Assembly (NCBI GenBank): GCA_964538375.1
Contig: CAZIFQ010000042.1
Coordinates: forward strand, 1-24,139
Source of the DNA: JAUUZQ01 sp964538375
GTDB taxonomy: Bacteria; Bacteroidota; Bacteroidia; Bacteroidales; GCA-2748055
DNA: 24,139 bases
Direction of reading: 5' to 3'
In this document: piece by piece, positions 16,053-24,139 of the stretch
Position numbering within the stretch: position 1 is the first letter of the stretch
How the letters are laid out: every line of letters begins with the position of its first letter
The notes under the pieces: generated by a model
Databases searched by the model: none
Seen by the model: only the letters and a program-made list of their open reading frames with translations
What the model was told of the DNA's origin: nothing
Made by a program: the position numbers and the translations under genes

Positions 16053-17966
16053 CTATTTTGATGGTATAGAATCACCGAGGTGTTTGGCAAGGAATTTTTC
16101 CATTGCACCATAAAATTCAAATCGGTTTTCTTCATTTCTAAACCCATGGCCTTCATTTTCCTTGACTATATATTCAACTTCAATGCCATTATCTTCAAGT
16201 GCCATAACAACTTGATCAGATTCTAATATAGGCACCCTGGGATCATTTGCTCCTTGAGCGACTAACATGGGTACTTTTATTTTGTCCACATGGAACAATG
16301 GTGAAGCTTCTACTAAAAGAAGGCTGTCCGCAACAGGATCGCCTACCATTTCATAAAGCATTTTACGCATAGGTTCCCAATAAGCCGGTATTGCGTTGAT
16401 CCATGAGAAGATATTCGACACACCAACATAATCAATTCCACATGTATATAAATCAGGAGTGAAAGTAACCCCGGCTAAGGTGGCATATCCACCATAACTG
16501 CCACCATAGATAGCAATCTTTTCCTTATCAGCAATTCCTTCATTTATAAGCCATTCAACACCATCAGTAATATCATCCTGCATGGTTTTCCCCCATTGCT
16601 TAAACGATTTAGTCCAGAATTCTTTACCATAACCAGTTGAACCTCTAAAATTCATTTGGAATACAGCATAACCACGGTTTGCAAGGAACTGGATTTCAGG
16701 GTTGAAGCCCCAACCATCACGTGCCCAAGGGCCCCCATGAGGATTTACAACCACCGGTAAGCCTTTGGCTGTTTCCATATTGTAGCCTTTTGGTAAAGTA
16801 AGATAGCCATGAATAGTCAGGCCATCACGTGTTTGATAAGTGATCGGATTAACAGCTGCCATATCATTTTCATTAATCCATGAACTAACATCAGTTATTT
16901 TATCAAGACTATCTGTAGCACTATCATAAATATAATAGGCACCAAGCGAGCGATCGCTATAAGTACGAATAATATATACAGTCTCATCTTTATTGATTGC
17001 GCTAATTCCTAATTCATATTGTCCTAAATCTTTTTCCAGACGGTCAAATGTTTTTTTAGATTCATCATCGAAATAATGGCGTTCCCGTTTCCATGATGTG
17101 TATGATGCAACAGTCATAACTTTTCTTTTCTTTGAGTAAGAAACTCCTGTAACATCAAAATCCGGGTTTTCATAAAGTAATTTTACTTCTTTTCCGTTGG
17201 CGATATCAAATTCAACTACGGCAGCTTTATCTCTTTCAAGGTTAGATATAGCAATGACATTTTTATTATCAAAAGTGAAAAAGATTGGAGACAGTGTCTC
17301 TTTAAAACTGGTGGTTAACACATTTTGCCATTCGTCTTCTTCGGTTTCACGATAAAGAATACTGGCATTTACACCATCAAGTACAAATGCTATCCTAAGT
17401 TTTCCAGCATGATCAAACATCCAGCCTGCAATATTGCCCGGATTTTCAGCAAGCATTTCCATTTCACCGGTTTTAATGTTTAATCGGTAAGGATCAAAAA
17501 CCTGAGGGTTTCTTTTGTTCATCCCAATTATTACCTCCTCTTCAATATCAGGTAAATCATCAATAATTTGGGTAAGAACACCTTCAAAATCAGTAAAACA
17601 AACCTCGTTTGTTCCATCAATATTTACACCATAAAGTCTGAAATTTTCATCTCCACCCTGGTCTTTTATAAATAGAATTTGTTCATTGTTTGGCCAGAAA
17701 TAACCACCAATATCTCTGTCGGTTTCTTTTGTAAGTTGAATAATTTCTTCTTTACCCCTTTCCTGAACAAATATATTCATCCTCTTTTCGTAAGGAGCCC
17801 TGTAAGAGTAGTACTGTCCGTTTGGAGAAATTTGGTAGCTCGATTTTTCGGGATTTTTGAAAAAATCCTCCATAGCAATAATTGGAGCTTTTTCAATTTT
17901 TTCTGTACAGCTGTTAAGCGTTAACAGTAAAATTGTCATAAAAATTATTGATCCTGTAAGTCTCAT
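16053..17966 (-). CDS. S9-family prolyl-oligopeptidase-like lipoprotein
   Basis: A 637-residue exported lipoprotein with lipobox LNSC (Cys20). Residues about 30-370 form a beta-propeller-like region with repeated strands (GQYYSYRAP, NEQILFIKD, RLYGVNIDG). The alpha/beta-hydrolase domain follows from about 375. The catalytic triad is visible: Ser490 in GGSYGGY, Asp575 in GANDPRVP and His607 in EGHGF. This is the S9 prolyl oligopeptidase/acylaminoacyl peptidase layout; such enzymes trim short peptides, often after Pro or from N-terminally blocked peptides. As a lipoprotein it would work in the periplasm or at the surface on imported or released peptides. It is flanked by a strong terminator at its 3' end, and the 283 bases upstream to the next gene are AT-rich without a clear consensus promoter. 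Confidence 0.92.
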   Translation of the reverse strand: MRLTGSIIFMTILLLTLNSCTEKIEKAPIIAMEDFFKNPEKSSYQISPNGQYYSYRAPYEKRMNIFVQERGKEEIIQLTKETDRDIGGYFWPNNEQILFIKDQGGDENFRLYGVNIDGTNEVCFTDFEGVLTQIIDDLPDIEEEVIIGMNKRNPQVFDPYRLNIKTGEMEMLAENPGNIAGWMFDHAGKLRIAFVLDGVNASILYRETEEDEWQNVLTTSFKETLSPIFFTFDNKNVIAISNLERDKAAVVEFDIANGKEVKLLYENPDFDVTGVSYSKKRKVMTVASYTSWKRERHYFDDESKKTFDRLEKDLGQYELGISAINKDETVYIIRTYSDRSLGAYYIYDSATDSLDKITDVSSWINENDMAAVNPITYQTRDGLTIHGYLTLPKGYNMETAKGLPVVVNPHGGPWARDGWGFNPEIQFLANRGYAVFQMNFRGSTGYGKEFWTKSFKQWGKTMQDDITDGVEWLINEGIADKEKIAIYGGSYGGYATLAGVTFTPDLYTCGIDYVGVSNIFSWINAIPAYWEPMRKMLYEMVGDPVADSLLLVEASPLFHVDKIKVPMLVAQGANDPRVPILESDQVVMALEDNGIEVEYIVKENEGHGFRNEENRFEFYGAMEKFLAKHLGDSIPSK

Positions 17967-18249
17967 AATAATTATTTTTAGTTTAACATATTGAATACTG
18001 CCTTAATGTATATAATACTCCCCATTTGCTGTAACAAAGAAGGTTATTTTAGTTGCTGTTACCGTAAATATAAAAATTCCAAAATGAATTACTTAATAAA
18101 AGGTCTCTAGTTTTTAAACGGAAAATGCAATCAGATATCTTCTCTTTCAAATATATAGCTTCTGTCGCATTAATCCAACTTGAGTTTTTCAGAATAACAC
18201 ATAATTAAAATTATGCAGCTAAAGAATAGAATGTTTTAAAGCTCCCCGA

Positions 18250-20970
18250 TCATTTTTCCAATTGAACTTTCAGACTGGCTACTTCATTTTTAAGTATTTC
18301 AATTTCATCTTGCTGTTCCTGGATTCCTTTGATCAGGACAGGTATTAGCTCAGCGTAGTTTATTCCCATCGTTTGGTTTTCATCATCTCCAACTGAAACA
18401 ACCTCTTGCACAATGCCATTTACATCCTGTGCAATGAGTCCAAGTTTCCGGTCATCATCAGCATCGGCTTTCCAGGAGAATGAGATCGGATCCAGTTTCA
18501 TAAGTTCATTTAGTCCATATTCGATTTCGCGGATATCCTCCTTCATACGTGCATCGGATGTGGTGATCACTCCTTCGGCAACATATACTTCTTTCCAGTG
18601 AAATGTGGAACTGCCCAGCGGATATAAATTGTTAGCCAGGGGATCAATCGAGCCTCCGACATCCATTCCATTTTTAAGTACTGTTAGTTTACCATCAGCT
18701 TGAAGTGTGAGATTAACGAGCTTGTCGCTTCCGTCAAAATGGACAATGCTCATTTCGTTATTGTTCATAGAATGATTTATCTGCCAGAGCTTACCAGTCG
18801 CTTCCATAGAGCCCAGTATAACCTGTGAGTACGTGTCCGCATATCCCGCGCCTTTCAAAAATATAGAAGAAGTGTAGTCTGGATCTTCGATATACAGTTC
18901 TTCAAAACCTTCTGCATTTCCACCAATGCCAACACGGGCATTCATTCGCAGGTGATCCGTATCGAAATCACCAAAGATCAGGGCATCGGCACTGTCGCCT
19001 GCAGAGTTCTCAATATAGAGCTTCCCTGATCCGTTTACCTCACTGGCTCCGGCCCAGTTCCCGAGAAATATATTCGCATCTCCCTTGTTACTAGAGCCTG
19101 CACCGGTACCGAGCATTACATTTCTTTCTCCGCTAAGGGCTCTTCCGGCATCATCTCCAAGGATTACATTCTCATTACCAAAATCATAATCAGCCGCTGC
19201 CCAGGCACCAACAACAGTGTTTTTTGCTCCGTCAACACAATTCTCACCTGTATGCATACCTACGAAGACATTCAGTACTCCCTTTGTGAATTTTCCGGCA
19301 ACCGGACCTACAAAAACATTTCCGACTGTTGTTTCACTCGATTCACCGGCGTTCCAGCCGAGGTAAACATTTTCACGGCCCGTAGTATTGCTATAACCAC
19401 TACTTAAGCCTAAGAAGACATTATCACCGCCCGTTGTATTGCTGTAGCCTGCAGCATTACCTATGAACACATTGCTGTACGACTCGGTGTTTAAATAACC
19501 GGATTGGTTCCCGATAAATACATTTTCACCCCCTGTCTGGCTGTTGAAACCAGAATTGTTCCCGATATAAACATTGTTCCAGGAATCTACATTTGAATGA
19601 CCGGCTCTATGTCCGATCATTACATTGGCGTGACCCGCTACACTGTTATAACCACTGCCGTTACCCAGAAAGACATTGGCATAGCTGCCATCTTCAGATT
19701 GAAGGTCATGGTAGCCTGCATAGGCACCAAGGAATACATTGTTCGTACCTGTCTTTACAAAGTACCCGGCATGATTGCCGATGAAGACATTGCTGTTTCC
19801 GGAAACATTTTTATTCCCGCTACCCGTGCCTACAAATGTATTTTCTACTCCAATGATGTTATTATAGCCAGTTGAATCGCCGACAAAGGTATTGTTTGAA
19901 CCGTCAGTGTTGCTAAATCCTGAAAAACTTCCGAGGAAGGTGTTAAACCGGCCAATTACATTGGAATAACCGGCAAGATATCCCAGGAAAGAATTATAAT
20001 TTCCCACATCATTACTGAAACCTGTTTGGTAACCGAGGAAAAGATTACCAGATCCCAGGGTGTTATAATATCCGCTCTGATAACCGATGAATGCATTGGC
20101 ATTTCCCTCGCTGACATTTACTCCTGACTGGTATCCAAGGGTTGAATTATAAATACCGCTTGTGAGCTTCTGTCCGCTTTCATGGCCAATGAAATAGTTG
20201 TCGGGCTTCAGCAACATATAACTGGAACTACCTTTACCGGGTGCATTAAAGCCTCCCACGGCAAATCCTCCTTTTATCCCCTTCCCGGAGCTCTCGTCAT
20301 CAATATACATCCTGATACTGTCGGCGCTTACGTGCATATAGGTATCCTGGGCTCCTTTGGATGGTTGTTTGTATCCTCCGACCGCAAAACCTCCTTTAAT
20401 TCCTTTTCCCGAGTCGGCAGTATCGGTATATACCCACACTGCATCCTCATAAACTGCAAACACCGGGTAACCGTCATTCCTGAGGACCTGGAAAAGCGGT
20501 TCACCATTTGTTTCTTCATCAGCAATGATCTGAAACTGGGCTGCAGATTCAGGGAAAGCTGTTTCAGCAAAAAGGGCATATGGAACAGAGACCAGTTCGC
20601 TTGTGCCAAGCAGGATAAATCCTGAGCCATTATCTACGCTGACTTTGAGTGAATAGGAACCGCTACTCCAGTCAATGTTACCGAAACTGACTGCGCTTCC
20701 TGATCCATTGTATGCTGCAGGACCTCCTATTTTTAAATTAAAATGGCCCAAGTCATTCGTAGATCTGTCATGATCTTCCTGCCATACCTGAACATCGTCT
20801 TGCAGGATAGCCATTCTTACTGTAAGGTTGGTGTTTTTTAGAAGATTTCCGGAATCATCCCTTGCAGTAGCCTGGTAGTTTAGCATCTGAGGGACCTGTG
20901 CAGAGAGTAAGGAGTGAACAGCGATCATGAAGACCGTAAAGACTGTGAAGATGAAATTTCTTGTAATCAT
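18250..20970 (-). CDS. Repetitive surface fibre with YadA-head-like repeats and C-terminal S74 chaperone domain
   Basis: A 906-residue secreted protein. A signal peptide ends near LLSAQ. Residues about 25-130 form the N-terminal module common in Bacteroidota fibres (PQMLNYQATARDDSGNLL). Two SGKGIKGGFAVGG repeats follow at about 185-255. Residues 275-649 hold 22 repeats of about 17 residues with the core N-V-F-[IVL]-G-x-x-[SA]-G-Y, like the beta-roll head of trimeric autotransporters. A linker leads to the S74 domain at about 800-906: Ser805 and Lys810 in TSDARMK are the predicted self-cleavage dyad, followed by LGLIAQDV, NYAELIPVLI and a C-terminal coiled coil. S74 domains trimerise phage tail fibres and similar proteins and then cleave themselves off. 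The protein is probably a trimeric fibre. No OM anchor or type IX signal is apparent. Confidence 0.88.
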   Translation of the reverse strand: MITRNFIFTVFTVFMIAVHSLLSAQVPQMLNYQATARDDSGNLLKNTNLTVRMAILQDDVQVWQEDHDRSTNDLGHFNLKIGGPAAYNGSGSAVSFGNIDWSSGSYSLKVSVDNGSGFILLGTSELVSVPYALFAETAFPESAAQFQIIADEETNGEPLFQVLRNDGYPVFAVYEDAVWVYTDTADSGKGIKGGFAVGGYKQPSKGAQDTYMHVSADSIRMYIDDESSGKGIKGGFAVGGFNAPGKGSSSYMLLKPDNYFIGHESGQKLTSGIYNSTLGYQSGVNVSEGNANAFIGYQSGYYNTLGSGNLFLGYQTGFSNDVGNYNSFLGYLAGYSNVIGRFNTFLGSFSGFSNTDGSNNTFVGDSTGYNNIIGVENTFVGTGSGNKNVSGNSNVFIGNHAGYFVKTGTNNVFLGAYAGYHDLQSEDGSYANVFLGNGSGYNSVAGHANVMIGHRAGHSNVDSWNNVYIGNNSGFNSQTGGENVFIGNQSGYLNTESYSNVFIGNAAGYSNTTGGDNVFLGLSSGYSNTTGRENVYLGWNAGESSETTVGNVFVGPVAGKFTKGVLNVFVGMHTGENCVDGAKNTVVGAWAAADYDFGNENVILGDDAGRALSGERNVMLGTGAGSSNKGDANIFLGNWAGASEVNGSGKLYIENSAGDSADALIFGDFDTDHLRMNARVGIGGNAEGFEELYIEDPDYTSSIFLKGAGYADTYSQVILGSMEATGKLWQINHSMNNNEMSIVHFDGSDKLVNLTLQADGKLTVLKNGMDVGGSIDPLANNLYPLGSSTFHWKEVYVAEGVITTSDARMKEDIREIEYGLNELMKLDPISFSWKADADDDRKLGLIAQDVNGIVQEVVSVGDDENQTMGINYAELIPVLIKGIQEQQDEIEILKNEVASLKVQLEK
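19024..20148 (-). repeat. 22 tandem protein repeats of about 17 residues
   Basis: Within the fibre gene, DNA units of about 51 bases encode the N-[VTS]-F-[ILV]-G-x-x-[SA]-G-[YF] motif. I count 22 successive units between residues 275 and 649; one carries a four-residue insertion (QSEDGSYA). The most alike neighbours are those around NVFIGNAAGYSNTTGGD and NVFLGLSSGYSNTTGRE, so the array could expand or contract by recombination. Confidence 0.85.
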
Positions 20971-21229
20971 AATTCCAGGATTATTTTTGATGTGTAGATA
21001 AATTTATGGAATATATGAATTCAAAGATTTTAAATTTGATGAAATTCGGAGAATGGAACTGCTCCGTTTACAGGTACTTCTGGAAACAGTAGAATTGCTC
21101 CGGTTAGTTGTGTATTCTATGATCCCCGGATCTGGTCATCATCGGGGTGGGGTGGGGGGTAAATTCCGAAATGGTGTGTTCAGCCGTATCCGGAATCATA
21201 TGCTCACAATAGTGATTCCTTATTTGGAA

Positions 21230-21724
21230 TTAATAAGACACTGCACCATCGCCCAGCATCATAGTATATGACAGACTATCGGGTTTAGATTCATCATCTG
21301 GTGCTCCCTGAGCCTCACTTGCAGCATTTTCAGAAGTAATTATAAGTCCAAAAGTCAAATCAAAACCCTTCATATACGATAAAGATATTGAAGAGCTCAT
21401 AAAATTTTTCCAATCTTCTTTTCCACTAAAAACCTTTTCAAATTCAGTTCCATAATATTCTATAATAGACTTATTGGTATTGCCTTCAGAAGGAACTTTA
21501 TATTTCATAGTAGCATCTGCATTATTAAGAAACCCAGTTACCACAGCTCCCGGATAAGGTTTGACACCCATCTCTGAAAGAATACTTTCAAACTCTTCCT
21601 GTGTATTTGGTTCATAGATTCCTGATTTTTCAGATTTACTATTTGAATTATCATTCGAACCTCCTCCACATGAAAATGCAAAGAATAGTGCGAAAAGACC
21701 GAAAATTAGTACTGTTTTTTTCAT
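21230..21724 (-). CDS. Small lipoprotein of unknown function
   Basis: A 164-residue lipoprotein with lipobox FSCGGG (Cys19), followed by a Ser/Asn-rich linker (SNDNSNSKSEKSG) and a folded-looking domain of about 120 residues (VKPYPGAVVTGFLNN, MKYKVPSEG, SIIEYYGTEFEKVF). I do not recognise the family; the pattern of a Gly-rich tether and small alpha/beta domain is typical of exported binding or stress lipoproteins. A good ribosome-binding site, GGAGG, lies about 9 bases upstream of the ATG, supporting the start. The 259 bases between its stop and the fibre gene start carry a short open stretch on the plus strand (PFTGTSGNSRIAPVSCVFYD) ending in a G-rich run, which I cannot assign. Confidence 0.7.
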   Translation of the reverse strand: MKKTVLIFGLFALFFAFSCGGGSNDNSNSKSEKSGIYEPNTQEEFESILSEMGVKPYPGAVVTGFLNNADATMKYKVPSEGNTNKSIIEYYGTEFEKVFSGKEDWKNFMSSSISLSYMKGFDLTFGLIITSENAASEAQGAPDDESKPDSLSYTMMLGDGAVSY

Positions 21725-21897
21725 TTTAATACCTCCATATTTTTAGTTAATATAATGTATACAGCATGAAACTGCCAGATTGTTTGTACTACAAAAACTC
21801 AATTGTAAAACGCTTGATTGTAAGCATAATGCAACTCAGAAGTTATCTTTTAACAAATGAAGTTAGTAATAATATTTCGGTTTATATTTTTAAATTA

Positions 21898-22174
21898 CTA
21901 AAATGAACCTACCCCGATAAAGTGGACGGCACTCGACTCCGCTCGATGTGGATCGGGAATACCGTATGAATCATGCGTCCAGGTTCCAGTAAATTTTTGA
22001 TTGGCTCCATCATAAGTTCCTATGATAGTCATTTTATGATCAAAAGGGTAGAAGCCCCCCCCCATTCATTGGTAATTGAAAAGCTATCATCCTCTATAGG
22101 CCATCCCGGTTCTGTTCGGTTTAATACTTGATATATAGAGCCACCGTTCACCCAACACTCAAAAACTTCTCACA
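21898..22174 (-). pseudogene. Frameshifted remnant with a G9 tract
   Basis: On the minus strand one frame reads VNGGSIYQVLNRTEPGWP and on to ITNEWGG; it then meets nine G residues (22060-22068, written as C on the plus strand). The frame continuing after a one-base shift reads FYPFDHKMTIIGTYDGANQK, then FTGTWTHDSYG, ending at TAG (21898-21900). An in-frame TGA precedes the first part and no start is present, so the 5' end is lost. The GTYDGANQKFTGTW pattern resembles lipocalin-like small exported proteins, though I cannot name it. The stretch 21725-21897 is AT-rich and holds nothing visible. Confidence 0.5.
21909..21931 (+). repeat. Inverted element, left copy (CTACCCCGATAAA...)
   Basis: These 23 bases are the reverse complement of 23657-23679 with one mismatch. 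They overlap the end of the frameshifted remnant and continue into an imperfect palindrome, CACTCGACTCCGCTCGATGTG (21930-21950). Short GC-rich palindromic elements like this are commonly dispersed in Bacteroidota intergenic DNA. Confidence 0.6.
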
Positions 22175-22179
22175 CCTTT

Positions 22180-22202
22180 CCCTGATAAATTTCTTATCGG
22201 GG
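22180..22202. repeat. Hairpin with TTATCGGGG arm
   Basis: CCCTGATAA (22180-22188) pairs with TTATCGGGG (22194-22202), with one G-T pair and a 5-base loop. The TTATCGGGGT arm also occurs in the 23-bp inverted elements at 21909 and 23657, so all three belong to one dispersed family. It could act as a terminator for the decayed gene's neighbourhood. The rest of the gap to 22371 is AT-rich with no clear promoter motif. Confidence 0.5.
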
Positions 22203-22371
22203 TGGGGTATATTGATCGAGCATCCGCTTGTCAACAATGAAGTTTTCGTGGTCTATGAGTTTTACTCCAAATTAAGAGCGGAATGTGCACATTAGCATTA
22301 AAATTGTATGAATTTTCAAACATGTTCTCTGAAAAATAGTAATTTCGGTTAAATTTTAAACTTTTAATAAA

Positions 22372-23613
22372 ATGAAAAGGATAAACCTGTTGCTCCTCGT
22401 GTTTGTACTGGGTACTTTCACAAGTGTATTGAAGGCTCAGAACGAAGACAAAGCCGTTTTTTTAGTTACGAAACCAGGGTTCTACCAGAATTCCATTCTC
22501 AGGGACGACGGTATGGTGAATGAAAAAGTAGAAGCGCCGCAGGTAAGGAAAAAATTTGTGATGGATCTTTCCTCTTCTTCGCTTCCAAATAAAGTTGATC
22601 TCTACAAGCAGCAATGGCATAATGCACCCCTCTCGCAGGGAAATACCGGTACCTGCTGGTGTTATAGTACTACTTCTTTCATGGAATCGGAAGCTTACAG
22701 GATCAACAAAACGCAGGTGAAATTATCGGAGATGTACACGGTGTACTGGGAGTATGTTGAAAAGGCCAGTCGTTACATCAGGGAAAGGGGAGAGTCCAAT
22801 TTTGAAGAAGGATCAGAAGGCAATGCCCTCACCCGGATATGGAAAAAATACGGAGTTGTTCCTGAAGAGGACTATACAGGTCTGCTCGACGGACGTAAAT
22901 ATCAGAATCACGAAGAAATGGTCGGCGAGATGAAAGCTTACCTTGCTTCCCTGAAAGTTACTTCGTCGTGGAATGAAGAGGCAGCCCTCGAGACCATCAA
23001 ATCGATTATGAATCATTATTTGGGTGTTCCTCCCACGGAGGTGACGGTGAATGGGAAAAAGATGACGCCCCTACAATATCTCAAAGATGTAGTTAAATTG
23101 AACCCGGATGACTACGTGGAGATCCTTTCATATCTGCAGGAACCCTTTTACAAAAAAGTTGAATACAAAGTTCCCGATAACTGGTGGCACAGCGCCGATT
23201 ATTATAATGTTCCGCTCGATGAATACATGTCGGCATTAAAACTTGCCGTTCGCAACGGCTATACGGTAAGTATTGGCGGTGATGTTTCCGAACCGGGATT
23301 TGACAGGGTCACCCAGTGTGCCGTAGTACCCGATTTTGATATTCCCTCCGCCTACATCAATGATGATGCCCGGCAGTTGCGCTTTAGTAACCATACCACC
23401 ACCGATGATCATGGGCTGCACGTGGTAGGGTATATGAATAAAGATGGCAAAGACTGGTACCTGGTGAAAGATTCCGGTTCTGGCTCCCGCAACAATGACC
23501 CCAAGGCGAAGGAGTTTGGCTATTATTTCTTTTCAGAAGATTATGTGACACTAAAGATGATGGGTTTCACCGTGCACAAAGATGCGGTAAAAGATATTCT
23601 TAAAAAGTTTTAG
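22372..23613 (+). CDS. Exported papain-like cysteine peptidase (C1 family, bleomycin hydrolase/aminopeptidase C type)
   Basis: A 413-residue protein with a signal peptide ending near LKAQ (residue 23). The papain-like core is clear: oxyanion Gln89 and catalytic Cys95 in QGNTGTCW, and His347 in DDHGLHVVGY. The third active-site residue, Asn in the usual VKNSWG, is Asp367 here in VKDSGSG. A large insertion between the Cys and His parts and the C-terminal FGYYFFSEDYV fit the C1B/aminopeptidase C subgroup. Homologues of this subgroup in Bacteroidota are exported peptidases that probably degrade peptides in the periplasm; the Asp variant appears in some of them, as I recall. The gene stands alone, flanked by inverted copies of a short GC-rich element, and converges with a truncated FISUMP gene. 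Confidence 0.9.
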   Translation: MKRINLLLLVFVLGTFTSVLKAQNEDKAVFLVTKPGFYQNSILRDDGMVNEKVEAPQVRKKFVMDLSSSSLPNKVDLYKQQWHNAPLSQGNTGTCWCYSTTSFMESEAYRINKTQVKLSEMYTVYWEYVEKASRYIRERGESNFEEGSEGNALTRIWKKYGVVPEEDYTGLLDGRKYQNHEEMVGEMKAYLASLKVTSSWNEEAALETIKSIMNHYLGVPPTEVTVNGKKMTPLQYLKDVVKLNPDDYVEILSYLQEPFYKKVEYKVPDNWWHSADYYNVPLDEYMSALKLAVRNGYTVSIGGDVSEPGFDRVTQCAVVPDFDIPSAYINDDARQLRFSNHTTTDDHGLHVVGYMNKDGKDWYLVKDSGSGSRNNDPKAKEFGYYFFSEDYVTLKMMGFTVHKDAVKDILKKF

Positions 23614-23656
23614 AGGGGAGGGGTAACCCATTAACTACTTTTAATGAAGCTTAACT

Positions 23657-23679
23657 TGCCGTCCGCTTTATCGGGGTAG
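23657..23679 (-). repeat. Inverted element, right copy
   Basis: Reverse-complement partner of 21909-21931 (22 of 23 bases). It lies in the 68 bases between the convergent C1 peptidase and FISUMP genes. Together the two copies bracket the peptidase gene. Confidence 0.6.
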
Positions 23680-23681
23680 TG

Positions 23682-24095
23682 TTATTCCTTAATACAACGC
23701 AAAGAGAATCCGTACGCCCGGTAGTATTTGACCATGACGGCAACGCCGCTGCTAAAGTACAGGCCCTGCGAGTAGGTGCCATCCACGGTACTAGACCAAT
23801 AGACGCCGTTGGAGCCTACATTGGCGAGCGAACCAATGTTGTAGCCGCGGACGCCGGCAAGGGTCAATTTAAGCGGGGAGGCAAAAGCCCCGGCTGCGTT
23901 GTTGCTGCTCCAGCTCTGACGCTCTGCATCTAATTCCGCTTCCGTTGGTAATCTGTATCCGTTTGGGCATGGATTGTTTGTGCCACTTATTCCCTGCCAT
24001 AAATTATCGTTTTTTGGGCTACGCCAGTCATAAGGGGCACTACTATTTTTTATAAAATCACCATGCCCGGGAGTATCACTGCTACTTAAGGGCAC
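23682..24095 (-). CDS. 5'-truncated FISUMP-domain protein
   Basis: About 137 residues of a second FISUMP subtype, with PYDWRSPKNDNLW, CPNGYRLPTEAEL, LKLTLAGVRGY, VYWSST and a terminal YGFSLRCIKE. It lacks the signal peptide and the N-terminal part expected of the family. The only start in frame is a GTG at 24095, and the frame upstream is closed by TAA at 24132-24134 near the window edge. So it is either a truncated gene or a pseudogene disrupted just upstream; the other frames there also carry stops soon after. The variable block between LAGVRG and YGFSLRC corresponds in position to that of the other FISUMP genes, but its sequence is quite different. Confidence 0.65.
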   Translation of the reverse strand: MPLSSSDTPGHGDFIKNSSAPYDWRSPKNDNLWQGISGTNNPCPNGYRLPTEAELDAERQSWSSNNAAGAFASPLKLTLAGVRGYNIGSLANVGSNGVYWSSTVDGTYSQGLYFSSGVAVMVKYYRAYGFSLRCIKE

Positions 24096-24139
24096 CTCTA
24101 AAAACCCATTGTTGATATAAACGTCTGATTGTTAATATG

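Noticed and set aside
16053..17966. Possible dipeptidyl peptidase IV assignment for the S9 protein
   Set aside because: The Glu-containing DPP IV motif could not be identified with confidence, so only the S9 prolyl-oligopeptidase-like family is claimed.
20182..20625. 147-codon open frame on the plus strand opposite the fibre gene
   Set aside because: It lies wholly antisense to a well-supported gene, has no recognisable domain and arises from the biased codon use of the repeats.
23682..24095. Full-length gene starting at the GTG at 24095
   Set aside because: The protein lacks any signal peptide and the expected upstream FISUMP portion, and an in-frame stop sits about 12 codons upstream; truncation is the better explanation.

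Overview
The window looks like a chromosomal segment of a Bacteroidota bacterium, probably of the Bacteroidales/Marinilabiliales kind. The evidence is AT-rich DNA, many exported lipoproteins with Bacteroidota-style signal peptides, several FISUMP (Fibrobacter succinogenes major paralogous, Fib_succ_major) proteins, a TAnnTTTG-type promoter box, and an exported S9 peptidase and C1 peptidase. No rRNA, tRNA, CRISPR array, transposase or reverse transcriptase was seen.

Region 1 (about 190-9811, all on the minus strand) is the most unusual part. It holds two copies of a three-gene cassette. In transcription order each copy has an exported membrane-associated protein of unknown function, an exported caspase-like (C14) peptidase, and a lipoprotein with fibronectin-III-like modules and a C-terminal FISUMP domain. 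In the upstream copy (9811-5344) the FISUMP gene has been amplified further. A second full gene is present, and two junctions carry vestiges of the caspase 3' end and of a third FISUMP 3' end. The downstream copy (4939-1562) is followed by a terminator-like hairpin and an unrelated lipoprotein gene. The FISUMP genes at 1562 and 6466 are nearly identical in part of the domain. They then differ sharply, without indels, over the 51 codons before their conserved 3' tails, mostly at amino-acid-changing positions.

Region 2 (about 9812-15929) has a GC-rich nested inverted repeat, a small secreted protein, a decayed DUF4386 gene, and a minus-strand dehydrogenase of the alanine dehydrogenase/N5-(carboxyethyl)ornithine synthase type. 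A plus-strand set follows: an unknown membrane protein, a Ca2+/Na+ antiporter-like protein, and an exported protein that joins a nucleoside hydrolase domain to an FmdE-like domain. A strong hairpin separates it from the convergent next gene.

Region 3 (16053-21724, minus strand) encodes an S9-family prolyl-oligopeptidase-like lipoprotein, a 906-residue repetitive surface fibre with 22 YadA-head-like repeats and a C-terminal S74 self-cleaving chaperone domain, and a small lipoprotein.

Region 4 (21725-24139) holds a frameshifted remnant with a G9 tract, a papain-like C1 peptidase gene lying between inverted copies of a 23-bp element, and a 5'-truncated FISUMP gene at the edge. The window's theme is envelope-exported peptidases and variable, repeat-built surface proteins, with repeated duplication and decay.
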